The notes: a model not told the origin generated them from the sequence alone. A DNA stretch of 5,961 nt from an uncultured Oscillospiraceae bacterium (GCA_910579595.1 CAJTVM010000132.1:1-5961), one strand, 5' to 3'; positions 1 to 5,922 are shown, numbered from the stretch's first letter. Numbers and translations are program-made.

Positions 1-52
1 AAATTACATTTTTTCCTCGGCGTTTTCTTTCATTTTATCATCGGCGCTGACA
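1..52. repeat. Left copy of 52-bp terminal inverted repeat (probable IS end)
   Basis: Bases 1-52 are the exact reverse complement of 5908-5959; the match stops at base 53 (C against G). The stretch is AT-rich (19 of 52 bases are G or C) inside GC-rich phage DNA. Its inner edge, read outward from the phage sequence, begins TGTCAGCGCCG. It carries an in-frame TGA (48-50) that closes the helicase frame on its upstream side, so it is not part of that gene. The arrangement fits the terminal repeat of an insertion sequence lying to the left of the window. The transposase is not present here, so the family cannot be proven. Confidence 0.85.
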
Positions 53-377
53 CACCATAGCGGCCTGGAACCGTGGGGAGATACCGCTGCTGGTGGCCCA
101 TCCTGCCGGGGTCGGGCATGGGCTGAATCTCCAGGACGGTGGGCACATCGTCGTTTGGTATGGCCCCATGTACGACCTGGAGCTTGACGAGCAATTTAAT
201 GACCGGCTGCACCGGCAGGGGCAGCGGTCCGCCACCACCAGCGTGATCTACCTGGTGGCCGAGGGAACCGTGGAGCAGGACGCTATGGCAGCTCTGCGGG
301 AAAAGGCCGACGGACAAAACGCCATGATGGCCGCTATCCGGGCCAGGCTGAAAAAATACAGGGATATGGAGGTTTGA
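53..377 (+). CDS. SNF2-family DNA helicase, C-terminal fragment (5' end missing)
   Basis: This is the last ~107 residues of a phage SNF2-type superfamily 2 helicase/translocase, an ATP-driven duplex DNA motor that phages usually carry in the replication/early region. The frame reads AAWNRGEIPLLVAHPAGVGH, then GLNLQ (motif V region), then DRLHRQGQRS, which is motif VI with the arginine finger. A typical C-terminal helical tail rich in Lys, Arg and Ala follows. The full protein would be roughly 450 residues, so the Walker A and DEAH motifs lie outside the window or are lost. The frame is blocked by TGA at 48-50 inside the flanking repeat, so the gene looks interrupted by the repeat-bearing element rather than merely clipped by the window edge. 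An internal ATG at 93 starts after part of motif V and is unlikely to give a working protein. Confidence 0.85.
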
Positions 378-379
378 CT

Positions 380-601
380 ATGGCAAGGAACAAATACCCA
401 GGCCGTTGCTACTGCTGCGGGAAGTGGATAGAACCGGGCTATGGGCATTTTGAGCGGGTCCGGGGCGCTTCCCCCGGCCAGCCCAAGTGGCGGATCAAGT
501 GTGTTCAATGCGCCAGCGGGCGGGTGTTGACTGATAAAGACCCAGGCGTGGTCTGGGCGAAGAAAGCGGCCAAAGAGGCCAGAGAAGCAAGGAGGGCTTG
601 A
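380..601 (+). CDS. Small zinc-ribbon-like phage protein
   Basis: A 73-residue protein of unknown function. Two CxxC pairs (C10/C13, with an extra C12, and C41/C44) about 28 residues apart suggest a four-cysteine zinc ribbon. The segment CYCCGKWIEPGYGHFER resembles small zinc-binding proteins common in Firmicutes prophages. The last 15 residues are an Ala/Lys/Arg/Glu-rich helix (KKAAKEAREARRA). The start is ATG 380, chosen because GGAGG at 368-372 sits 7 nt upstream; an alternative TTG two codons earlier would overlap the helicase stop and is poorly placed. The gene lies 2 nt after the helicase stop, so it is almost certainly in the same transcript. A nucleic-acid-binding role is inference from the Cys pattern and basic tail only. 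Confidence 0.75.
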   Translation: MARNKYPGRCYCCGKWIEPGYGHFERVRGASPGQPKWRIKCVQCASGRVLTDKDPGVVWAKKAAKEAREARRA

Positions 602-603
602 TT

Positions 604-966
604 ATGAGCGCAACAGTGATTTTGAACGGCGACCGGGTCTACACGGAGGAGCTGGTGCGGGAGAATGCCCGGCTGATTATCCAGCATGAAGCAGACCACC
701 AGCGCATTTTGGCGTTGAATGACCTGGTGAAGCAGCTTGAACAGGAGAATGGCACCCTGTCCAGTCGGGCCGAGTTGGCGGAGGGCGACTTACAGATGGT
801 GAAGGACGGCCTGGGGCGGGAGAAGGTTCTGGCCGAAAAGCTGGGTCAGGCTATCCAGGATTTGCACGTCATCATGGCTGGCGGCGACGCCTGTGCGGTC
901 TGCAAAAACAAATGTCTGATGGGCGCAACCGCCTGCGAACCGCGCTGGAAGGGCCTGGATGACTGA
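604..966 (+). CDS. Coiled-coil phage protein with Cys-rich tail
   Basis: A 120-residue protein of unknown function. Residues ~15-90 are Glu/Lys/Leu/Gln-rich with heptad-like spacing (for example LNDLVKQLEQENGTL) and should form a long coiled coil. The tail carries C97, C100, C104 and C111 (CAVCKNKC then C), a possible metal-binding knuckle. The start is ATG 604 because GGAGGG at 591-596 lies 7 nt upstream; an in-frame TTG at 598 is too close to that site. The gene is 2 nt after the previous stop and its own stop is 13 nt before the next start, so it belongs to the same operon. Similar coiled-coil proteins with a short Cys cluster are common in early regions of Clostridia phages. No enzymatic motif is visible. 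Confidence 0.72.
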   Translation: MSATVILNGDRVYTEELVRENARLIIQHEADHQRILALNDLVKQLEQENGTLSSRAELAEGDLQMVKDGLGREKVLAEKLGQAIQDLHVIMAGGDACAVCKNKCLMGATACEPRWKGLDD

Positions 967-979
967 GAGGAGGTCCACA

Positions 980-1420
980 ATGAACTGGAAACGCGAGGCA
1001 ATCGACAAGCTGAAAAACTACGAGGCCCACCGGGAAGCCCTGGAGAACATCCCCAAAGAGATCAAGCGCCTGGAGTCGGCTTATGCCGGTATCCGAAGCG
1101 CCACCACCGACGGCACCCCTGTGTCCGGGGGCGGCAATACGCGGGAGGACTCCATGCTGTCCAACATCGTCCACCGGGACGAGCTGAAGCGGCGACTGAG
1201 GGAGGCCCGGCTTTGGGTGGCCCAGGTCGACAAGGCCCTGGCAGCCTTGGAGGACGACGAGAGGCAAGTGTTGGATAAGTTCTTTATTCACCGAATAAAG
1301 GGGGCAGTGGAGGACTTATGCGAACGTTTGGGCGTTGAACGGGCTACGGTTTACCGTAGGCGGGATAGTGCTTTGCGGCGCTTTACCATCGCCTTGTACG
1401 GGGTGACAGAAACGGAATGA
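980..1420 (+). CDS. Sigma-70 region 4-like phage regulator (DUF1492/ArpU-type)
   Basis: A 146-residue DNA-binding regulator. The N-terminal half (residues ~4-90) is helical and charged, as in DUF1492-type phage proteins. The C-terminal third looks like sigma factor region 4: LEDDERQVLDKFF (~90-102), then a helix-turn-helix DLCERLGVERATVYRRRDSA (~112-131). Family members sit at the junction of early and packaging genes and are thought to switch on late transcription; the same position here supports that role. The start is ATG 980, with GAGGAGG at 967-973 six nt upstream; an in-frame ATG at 959 would place that site inside the gene. It is the last gene before a ~216-nt non-coding stretch that holds promoter-like and terminator-like signals, which may be its target. 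Confidence 0.8.
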   Translation: MNWKREAIDKLKNYEAHREALENIPKEIKRLESAYAGIRSATTDGTPVSGGGNTREDSMLSNIVHRDELKRRLREARLWVAQVDKALAALEDDERQVLDKFFIHRIKGAVEDLCERLGVERATVYRRRDSALRRFTIALYGVTETE

Positions 1421-1440
1421 GACAAAATAGTGTGGACATT

Positions 1441-1469
1441 TTGAAAAATCGGGCCTACACTGTTACCGT
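1441..1469 (+). promoter_or_regulatory. Candidate late promoter ahead of the packaging module
   Basis: TTGAAA at 1441-1446 matches the -35 consensus at 5 of 6 bases. After a 17-nt spacer comes TACCGT (1464-1469), a weak -10 (3 of 6), preceded by TG at 1461-1462 as in extended -10 promoters. A weak -10 with an extended TG would fit a promoter needing an activator or the phage sigma-like protein encoded just upstream. An alternative -10, TAAAAT at 1471-1476, has no well-spaced -35. Transcription would start near 1476 and read into the ParB-like, methyltransferase and terminase genes. Confidence 0.4.
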
Positions 1470-1472
1470 GTA
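1456..1472. promoter_or_regulatory. Small palindrome, possible operator over the -10 region
   Basis: TACAC (1456-1460) and GTGTA (1468-1472) are inverted repeats separated by 7 nt, covering the candidate -10 element. This could be a binding site for a dimeric regulator such as the DUF1492-type protein encoded immediately upstream. Five-base arms are short and could occur by chance. A related GTGTGGACA at 1430-1438 lies upstream. Confidence 0.3.
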
Positions 1473-1488
1473 AAATCCTGACAATCCA

Positions 1489-1524
1489 GGCGACCCCCAC
1501 GAGCTGGGGGCCGCCATTCTTTTT
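1489..1524 (+). terminator. Intrinsic terminator (or late-leader hairpin)
   Basis: The stem GGCG (1489-1492), a one-base A/C mismatch, then CCCCCA (1494-1499) pairs with TGGGGG (1505-1510) and CGCC (1512-1515) around a 5-nt loop CGAGC. It is followed by ATTCTTTTT (1516-1524). Strong GC stem plus T-rich tract is the classic rho-independent form on the + strand. It would end the early transcript after the sigma-like gene. It also lies ~13 nt downstream of the predicted start of the candidate late promoter, so it could act as an attenuator that late transcription must read through. Confidence 0.65.
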
Positions 1525-1540
1525 GGGAAGGAGGGTTTCG

Positions 1541-1567
1541 GCCCCGCGTTTCTCCTTTGCGTGGGGC
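1541..1567 (+). other. Leader hairpin with anti-Shine-Dalgarno loop
   Basis: GCCCCGCG (1541-1548) pairs with CGTGGGGC (1560-1567), including one G-U pair, enclosing an 11-nt loop. The loop contains CTCCTTT (1552-1558), the exact complement of AAAGGAG (1621-1627), the ribosome binding site of the ParB-like gene. A pseudoknot-like or alternative pairing could hide that site. No T tract follows, so it is not a terminator. The remainder of 1525-1636 has no convincing gene: the frame extends upstream to a TTG at 1523, but the translation of 1523-1636 is basic and low in recognisable pattern. An AAGGAGGG at 1528-1535 has no suitable start codon behind it. Confidence 0.3.
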
Positions 1568-1636
1568 ATGGTCCGGGCTGGCAGCGGTCGCCAACACGGC
1601 CGGCGACGGGCACATCACGAAAAGGAGCAGCGAATA

Positions 1637-2125
1637 ATGGAAATGCAGCTGGTAACCAAGAAGCTGTCGGAGATCCGTCCGTATGAGCGGAATCCCAGGC
1701 GCAACGATCCGGCGGTGGACGCGGTGGCGGAGAGCATCCGGCAGTGTACCTATGTCGCCCCTATCGTCGTGGACGAGGACGGCGTGATTCTGGCCGGGCA
1801 CACCCGGTACAGGGCGCTGAAGAAGCTGAAACAGAAAGAGGCCGAGGTTATCGTCAAGGCCGGGCTGACCGAGGAGCAGAAGCGGAAATACCGCCTGCTG
1901 GACAATAAAACCGCCGAGCTGGCGGGTTGGGACCTGGACCTTCTGGCCGACGAGCTGGAGGGACTGGACTTCGGGGACCTGGACCTGGACTGGCTGGGTA
2001 CGGAGAATGCCGGAACAAAGATCTCCAATACTGGAGGCGGAAACATCGAGTACGAACCAGAAGCCTTTGCGGACGAGACGTTCCAGCACAAATGCCCGAA
2101 ATGCGGGTTTCGGTTCAATGGTTGA
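1637..2125 (+). CDS. ParB-like nuclease-fold (ParB/Srx) protein with C-terminal CxxC
   Basis: A 162-residue protein. Residues ~5-95 match the ParB N-terminal (ParB/sulfiredoxin) fold: KKLSEIRPYERNPRRND at the start, AESIRQCTYVAPIVVDEDG, and the signature ILAGHTRYRALKKL (51-64), the CTP/phosphate-binding box of the family, followed by LDNKTAELAGWD. Residues ~98-121 are an Asp/Leu-rich acidic linker. The tail has HKCPKCGFRF (C153, C156), half of a zinc ribbon. In phages this domain is often fused to, or next to, DNA methyltransferases, and here it overlaps one by 8 nt. There is no HTH or partition partner, so a chromosome-partition role is unlikely. Its likely role is DNA recognition or targeting for modification, by inference. 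ATG 1637 is chosen because AAAGGAG lies 9 nt upstream; the longer frame from TTG 1523 adds non-protein-like sequence. Confidence 0.82.
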   Translation: MEMQLVTKKLSEIRPYERNPRRNDPAVDAVAESIRQCTYVAPIVVDEDGVILAGHTRYRALKKLKQKEAEVIVKAGLTEEQKRKYRLLDNKTAELAGWDLDLLADELEGLDFGDLDLDWLGTENAGTKISNTGGGNIEYEPEAFADETFQHKCPKCGFRFNG

Positions 2126-3161
2126 GCGCCTGTATCCGTGGAAATGGTCGCTCACCGACTTGGAGCGGATTACGCCCAATGGGCACACCGTCTTTTCCTG
2201 TTTTTCCTGCGGCGGCGGATCCACAATGGGGTACAAGCTGGCCGAATACACAGTCCTGGGCAATTGCGAGATCGACCCGCAGATGATGAAGCTGTATCGA
2301 AAAAACCACCGTCCCCGGCACAGTTTTTTGATGGATATCCGGGATTTCTCAAGGCTGCCGGACGGCGAGATTCCGGGAGATCTGAAAGCTCTGGACATTC
2401 TGGACGGATCGCCGCCATGTTCCGTATTCTCCACCGCTGGAGAGCGGGAGAAGGGCTGGAACAGGGAGAAGGTGTTCCGAGAGGGTCAAAAGCGGCAGCG
2501 TTTGGATGACCTGTTTTTCTGGTTCATCGAGACGGCCCGGCGGTTAAAGCCCCGTGTGGTGGTGGCTGAAAACGTCAAAGGCATCCTGCTGGGGAACGCC
2601 AAGGGCTATGTGAACGAGATCATCAAGGGTTTTGACGCCGCGGGGTACGTGGTGCAGATCTTCCGTCTGAACGCTGCCACCATGGGCGTACCCCAACGGC
2701 GGGAGCGGGTGTTCTTCATTGCACACCGAAAGGATCTTGCGTACCCCAGGTTGAAACTGGCCTTTTCAGAGCGCCCCATCTTGTTCGGGGAGGTGCGGAG
2801 CAGGAAGGGGAGGCCATTCGCAAAGCCGGGGGTTTATTCGGAACTGCTAAAGCACCGGCGACCATCGGATACCTGCATAGGGGACATCACCCGGCGTTTA
2901 CGGGGCAAGGAGAGCGGCTTCAACAACAGCATCGAATCGGACGACCGGGTGGCGTCCACGGCGGTGTCCAGCGGCAGCCACTTCCGGATGTGCGATGGGC
3001 TGCTCCTGTCCGACCGAGACTATATCAACATTCAAACTTTTCCCCAGGACTATGACTTCATGGGGGAGTCCGTGCAGTATGTGTGCGGGATGAGCGTGCC
3101 CCCGGTGATGATGGCGCATATCGCCGGGGAGATCGAGCGGCAGTGGTTCGGCAGGGGGTGA
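2118..3161 (+). CDS. DNA (cytosine-5) methyltransferase, phage orphan type
   Basis: A 347-residue C5 DNA methyltransferase, transferring methyl from S-adenosylmethionine to cytosine carbon 5. Motif I is VFSCFSCGGGS (25-35); motif IV is DGSPPCSVFS with catalytic C101; motif VI is AENVKG with E151-N152-V153; motif VIII is VPQRRERVF (191-199). The target-recognition region is ~215-290. Motifs IX/X are INIQTFPQDYDF and GMSVPPVMMAHIA near the C-terminus. All catalytic motifs are present, so it should be active. Motif IV has PCS instead of the commonest PCQ, and motif X has GMSVPP in place of GNAVPP. No restriction endonuclease is adjacent, so it probably protects phage DNA. ATG 2118 overlaps the ParB-like stop (ATGGTTGA) with no good ribosome site, implying translational coupling. 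The frame is open upstream to ATG 2007, but that part lies inside the ParB gene and precedes the family's usual start. Confidence 0.9.
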   Translation: MVERLYPWKWSLTDLERITPNGHTVFSCFSCGGGSTMGYKLAEYTVLGNCEIDPQMMKLYRKNHRPRHSFLMDIRDFSRLPDGEIPGDLKALDILDGSPPCSVFSTAGEREKGWNREKVFREGQKRQRLDDLFFWFIETARRLKPRVVVAENVKGILLGNAKGYVNEIIKGFDAAGYVVQIFRLNAATMGVPQRRERVFFIAHRKDLAYPRLKLAFSERPILFGEVRSRKGRPFAKPGVYSELLKHRRPSDTCIGDITRRLRGKESGFNNSIESDDRVASTAVSSGSHFRMCDGLLLSDRDYINIQTFPQDYDFMGESVQYVCGMSVPPVMMAHIAGEIERQWFGRG

Positions 3162-3165
3162 ACGC

Positions 3166-3546
3166 ATGGCGAGGCCGCAAAAAGAAATCAGTCAGAAGGA
3201 TTTTGAAAAGCTGTGCGGCCTCCAATGCACCAAGGAGGAAATCTGCGGCTTTTTCGATGTGACCGACAAGACCCTGGAGCGGTGGTGCAAGCGCACCTAC
3301 AAGCAGGGTTTTTCCGAAGTTTTTGCACAAAAGCGCGGGGCGGGAAAAATATCCCTTCGGCGGTCTCAGTTCTATTTGGCGGAGAAGAACGCCAATATGG
3401 CGATCTGGCTGGGTAAGCAGTATCTGGGGCAGCGGGAGCCGGACAGCCGGAACGACGGCAAGCCCCAGGGCGCGGAGAACAATCTGCTGTCGGCCATCAT
3501 GGGGGCCGGGGAGGTAGACACGGATGATTTACCAGAGGTTGAGTAA
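3166..3546 (+). CDS. terS: Terminase small subunit
   Basis: A 126-residue small terminase, the DNA-recognition subunit that picks phage genomes for packaging and brings the large subunit to them. The N-terminal part holds a helix-turn-helix-like segment, TKEEICGFFDVTDKTLERWC (~22-41). The middle has the family-typical IWLGKQYLGQRE (~80-91) near the oligomerisation region, and an acidic tail VDTDDLPEVE follows that may contact the large subunit. The start ATG 3166 follows a G-rich site (AGGGGG, 3153-3158) and lies 4 nt after the methyltransferase stop. The large terminase gene begins inside its 3' end (23-nt overlap), the usual terS-terL pairing. Identification rests on both motifs and position. 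Confidence 0.85.
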   Translation: MARPQKEISQKDFEKLCGLQCTKEEICGFFDVTDKTLERWCKRTYKQGFSEVFAQKRGAGKISLRRSQFYLAEKNANMAIWLGKQYLGQREPDSRNDGKPQGAENNLLSAIMGAGEVDTDDLPEVE

Positions 3547-4756
3547 ACGCCAGCTTCTGGCCATGCTTTGGTGGCAGCAGCCCCGGTTCAAGGACCGGGA
3601 CGCTCTGGTATGCGACGGCTCCATCCGTTCGGGCAAAACCGTGTGCATGACCGTCGGCTTCATCCTGTGGAGCATGGCCGCCTTCAATGGCCAGAAGTTT
3701 GCCCTATGCGGGAAGACCATCGAGAGCCTGCGACGAAACGTAATCCTCAATCTGCGGGATTGGGTTCCGCCGGATTTGACCATTGTGGAGAAGCGGAACG
3801 AGAACAAGCTGGTCATATCCGACGGCACCGGGCGGGAGAACGCCTATTTCCTGTTCGGCGGGCGGGACGAGAGCAGCTATATGCTGATCCAGGGCATTAC
3901 CCTGGCGGGAGTACTGCTGGACGAGGTGGCCTTGCAGCCCCAGTCCTTTGTGGAGCAGGCCCTGGCCCGGTGCTCTATTGAGGGGTCCAAGTTCTGGTTC
4001 AACTGCAACCCGGAAGGCCCCGAACACTGGTTTTACAAGAACTGGGTGGAGGGCGGCAAACCCAAGGAAAAGAACGCACTCCATCTTCACTTCACAATGG
4101 ACGACAACCCGGCCCTGCCTCAGCGTATCCGGGAGCGGTACGAGGGTATGTATTCCGGGGTGTTCTATCAGCGCTACATCCGGGGGCTGTGGGTGGTGGC
4201 CGAGGGCCTGATCTACACGATGTTCAACAAGGACTTCCACGTTGTGCCCGCTGTGCCCCGGCCCTATGACCGCTATTACATCAGCGTGGACTATGGCACG
4301 GCCAATCCCTGCTCTATGGGGCTGTGGGGCCGGGCTAATGGGGTGTGGTATCGGATGCAGGAGTATTACTTCGACAGCCGGAAGGAGGGCCGCCAGCAGA
4401 CCGACGAGGAGTATTACAGATCGCTGGAGAAGCTGGCCGGTGATCTTCCCATCCGGGGTGTGATTGTGGACCCGTCAGCGGCCTCCTTCCTGGAAACCAT
4501 CCGGCGGCATGGGCAGTTCCGCGACATCAAGGCGTCCAATGAGGTGCTGGCGGGCATCCGAGATGTAGCCACCCAGCTCCAGTTGGGGCGGCTGTTCATT
4601 TGTGAGGGATGCACTGACTGTATTCGGGAGTTCGGTCTATACCGCTGGGACGAAAAGGCCACAGCGGACCGACCCATCAAGGAGAACGACCACGCTATGG
4701 ACGATGTTCGGTATTTTGTGCATCGTATCTTCGCGCCGGACCTGTTCAGTTTTTAG
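3524..4756 (+). CDS. terL: Terminase large subunit (PBSX/SPP1-like)
   Basis: A 410-residue packaging motor: an ATPase that pumps DNA through the portal and a nuclease that cuts the concatemer. ATPase domain: Walker A GSIRSGKT (32-39), Walker B VLLDE (130-134, D133 and catalytic E134), and coupling motif FNCNPEGP (~159-166). RNase H-like nuclease domain: D256 in SVDYGTANP, D316 in VIVDPSAAS, and D393/D394 in NDHAMDDVRYF, the expected acidic metal-binding set. Length and motif spacing match phage terminases of the PBSX family (TIGR01547), and the gene appears intact. ATG 3524 has GGAGG (3510-3514) 9 nt upstream, inside terS, so the two are probably translationally coupled. The next gene, the portal, starts 13 nt downstream, as in many siphophages. 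Confidence 0.95.
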   Translation: MIYQRLSKRQLLAMLWWQQPRFKDRDALVCDGSIRSGKTVCMTVGFILWSMAAFNGQKFALCGKTIESLRRNVILNLRDWVPPDLTIVEKRNENKLVISDGTGRENAYFLFGGRDESSYMLIQGITLAGVLLDEVALQPQSFVEQALARCSIEGSKFWFNCNPEGPEHWFYKNWVEGGKPKEKNALHLHFTMDDNPALPQRIRERYEGMYSGVFYQRYIRGLWVVAEGLIYTMFNKDFHVVPAVPRPYDRYYISVDYGTANPCSMGLWGRANGVWYRMQEYYFDSRKEGRQQTDEEYYRSLEKLAGDLPIRGVIVDPSAASFLETIRRHGQFRDIKASNEVLAGIRDVATQLQLGRLFICEGCTDCIREFGLYRWDEKATADRPIKENDHAMDDVRYFVHRIFAPDLFSF

Positions 4757-4769
4757 CGGGTGATATGCT

Positions 4770-5213
4770 ATGGTAACTTTGAATTTGCGGGACGATTGCG
4801 CATCCCGGACGGCCACCAATTTTCGCCGGGGCATGACTGACAAGCGTTTCCTGGAGCTGGAGATCACCGCTTGGCTGGCCTCCAAAGAACGTCAGCGGCA
4901 GCTTGACGGGGAGCGGTACTATGATGGGGAGCAGGCCGTACTCCGCCGCAGGCGTATGGCGCTGAATGACGAGGGCCAGCCGGTGGAGCTGAAGCACCTC
5001 CCCAACAACCGCCTGGTCAACAATCAGTATTCCAAAATGGTGGACCAAAAGACCAACTATTCCTTTCGGACGCCCGTTTTCCTTCGACGCCGAGAACAAG
5101 CAATATGCCGAGGCGCTGAACGCCGTCCTGGGGGCCAGGTTCCGGCGGCTGCTGCGTACTGTGGGGGAGGGGGCCTGGATAGGCGGCAAGTGCTGGCTCT
5201 ATCCCTACTATGA
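4770..5213 (+). CDS. Phage portal protein, N-terminal part (frameshifted)
   Basis: The portal is the dodecameric ring at the capsid vertex through which DNA enters and leaves. Residues 1-99 (4770-5066) match the start of SPP1 gp6-like portals: FLELEITAWLASKERQRQLD, GERYYDGEQAVLRRRR, and LPNNRLVNNQYSKMVDQKTNYSF. After codon TTT (5064-5066) this frame gives an Arg/Gly/Ala-rich sequence unlike any portal and stops at 5211-5213, while homology continues in the frame one base ahead (GRPFSFDAENKQYAEALN). Removing one base at about 5067 restores a continuous reading frame. ATG 4770 is chosen, with GGTGAT (4759-4764) 5 nt upstream, 13 nt after terL. Either the gene is broken by a 1-nt insertion, the base is a sequencing error, or +1 frameshifting joins the parts. 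Confidence 0.85.
   Translation: MVTLNLRDDCASRTATNFRRGMTDKRFLELEITAWLASKERQRQLDGERYYDGEQAVLRRRRMALNDEGQPVELKHLPNNRLVNNQYSKMVDQKTNYSFRTPVFLRRREQAICRGAERRPGGQVPAAAAYCGGGGLDRRQVLALSLL
5061..5070 (+). other. Portal frameshift site (TCC TTT CGG A)
   Basis: The upstream frame reads TAT TCC TTT CGG; the downstream portal frame resumes with GGA at 5068. Family spacing (NY-x-x-G-x-P) places the one-base discontinuity between 5061 and 5068. TTT C allows tRNA-Phe to re-pair from UUU to UUC one base forward. Whether this is programmed, mutational or an error cannot be settled from one sequence. Confidence 0.6.
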
Positions 5214-5922
5214 GGGCGGGGAGCTGGCCTTCAAGCGGTTCCCGGCGGATGAAGTGTTGCCCTTCTGGGCCGACGCTGACCATACGATCCTGGACGCGGC
5301 GGTCCACGTCTACATGGTGCTGGAGTATGACGAGGCAGAGCAGACCAAGGACGTGGTCAAGGTTGAGGTTATGCACGGCGGCGGGGTGGATTGCTTCATT
5401 CGCAAGGACGACGGCACCCTGATTCCGGACGACTACGCCCGGTCCGGCCCCTATATCACCGAAACCGACCCGGCCACCGGCGAGGCCAAGCCCTACAACT
5501 GGGAGCGTATTCCCCTGGTGTGCTTCAAAAGCTCCCACCATGAGCTGCCCCTTCTGTCCAGGGTGAAGTGCCTCCAGGACGCCCTTAACAACCTGTTTTC
5601 CAACTTCGCCAATCAGATGGAGGAGGACATACACAATACCGTCCTGGTCATCAAGAACTATGACGGGGAGAACCTTGACCATTTCCGGGCGAATCTTGCC
5701 GCCTATGGGGCCATCAAAGTGCGGACCTATGAGGGGGTCGAGGGCGGGGTGGAAACCCTGACACTGGAGGTCAACGCCGAGAACTACAAAACACTGCTGA
5801 CTCTGCTGAAAGACGCCATTATCGAGAACGCCCGGGGTTTTGATGCCAAGGACGAGCGCATGGGCGGCAACCCCAACCAGATGAATATACAATCCATGTA
5901 TTCTGACTGTCAGCGCCGATGA
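5068..5922 (+). CDS. Phage portal protein, remainder (second frame, 3' truncated)
   Basis: This frame continues the portal from GRPFSFDAENKQYAEALNAV onward. Recognisable portal segments follow: RTVGEGAWIGGKCWLYPYYE, FPADEVLPFWADADH, PYNWERIPLVCFKSSHHELP, and LQDALNNLFSNFANQMEED before the stem/crown region, ending at GGNPNQMNIQSMYSD. Portal coding ends at 5907; the next codons (CQRR, stop 5920-5922) come from the 52-bp repeat. About 379 residues of a normal ~450-500 are present with both frames joined, so the C-terminal wing and crown, including the LYSD-like helical region, is lost. The first in-frame initiator is GTG 5161 with no ribosome site, so this part is unlikely to be translated on its own. 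A phage with this allele would need a second portal copy or be defective. Confidence 0.82.
   Translation, partial: GRPFSFDAENKQYAEALNAVLGARFRRLLRTVGEGAWIGGKCWLYPYYEGGELAFKRFPADEVLPFWADADHTILDAAVHVYMVLEYDEAEQTKDVVKVEVMHGGGVDCFIRKDDGTLIPDDYARSGPYITETDPATGEAKPYNWERIPLVCFKSSHHELPLLSRVKCLQDALNNLFSNFANQMEEDIHNTVLVIKNYDGENLDHFRANLAAYGAIKVRTYEGVEGGVETLTLEVNAENYKTLLTLLKDAIIENARGFDAKDERMGGNPNQMNIQSMYSDCQRR

Noticed and set aside
1523..1636. N-terminal extension of the ParB-like gene to TTG 1523.
   Set aside because: It would start inside the terminator T tract and has no domain-like sequence, while ATG 1637 has a good ribosome binding site and begins at the family's normal start.
2007..2117. Upstream extension of the methyltransferase to ATG 2007.
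   Set aside because: It would overlap the ParB-like gene by over 100 nt and adds sequence before the family's usual N-terminus. The ATG at 2118 with a stop-start overlap is more plausible.
1463..2434. Long open frame on the minus strand (323 codons).
   Set aside because: It is antisense to the ParB-like and methyltransferase genes, which have clear family motifs. Its translation has no recognisable domain, and it runs across the non-coding leader. GC-rich genes commonly leave such open antisense frames.
1637..3161. A full restriction-modification system.
   Set aside because: Only the methyltransferase is present. The ParB-like protein lacks recognisable restriction-nuclease motifs and no other nuclease gene is adjacent apart from the terminase.
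5017..5892. Minus-strand open frame of 291 codons opposite the portal gene.
   Set aside because: The + strand encodes conserved portal sequence. The antisense translation is Val/Gly/His-rich low-complexity shadow with no family pattern.
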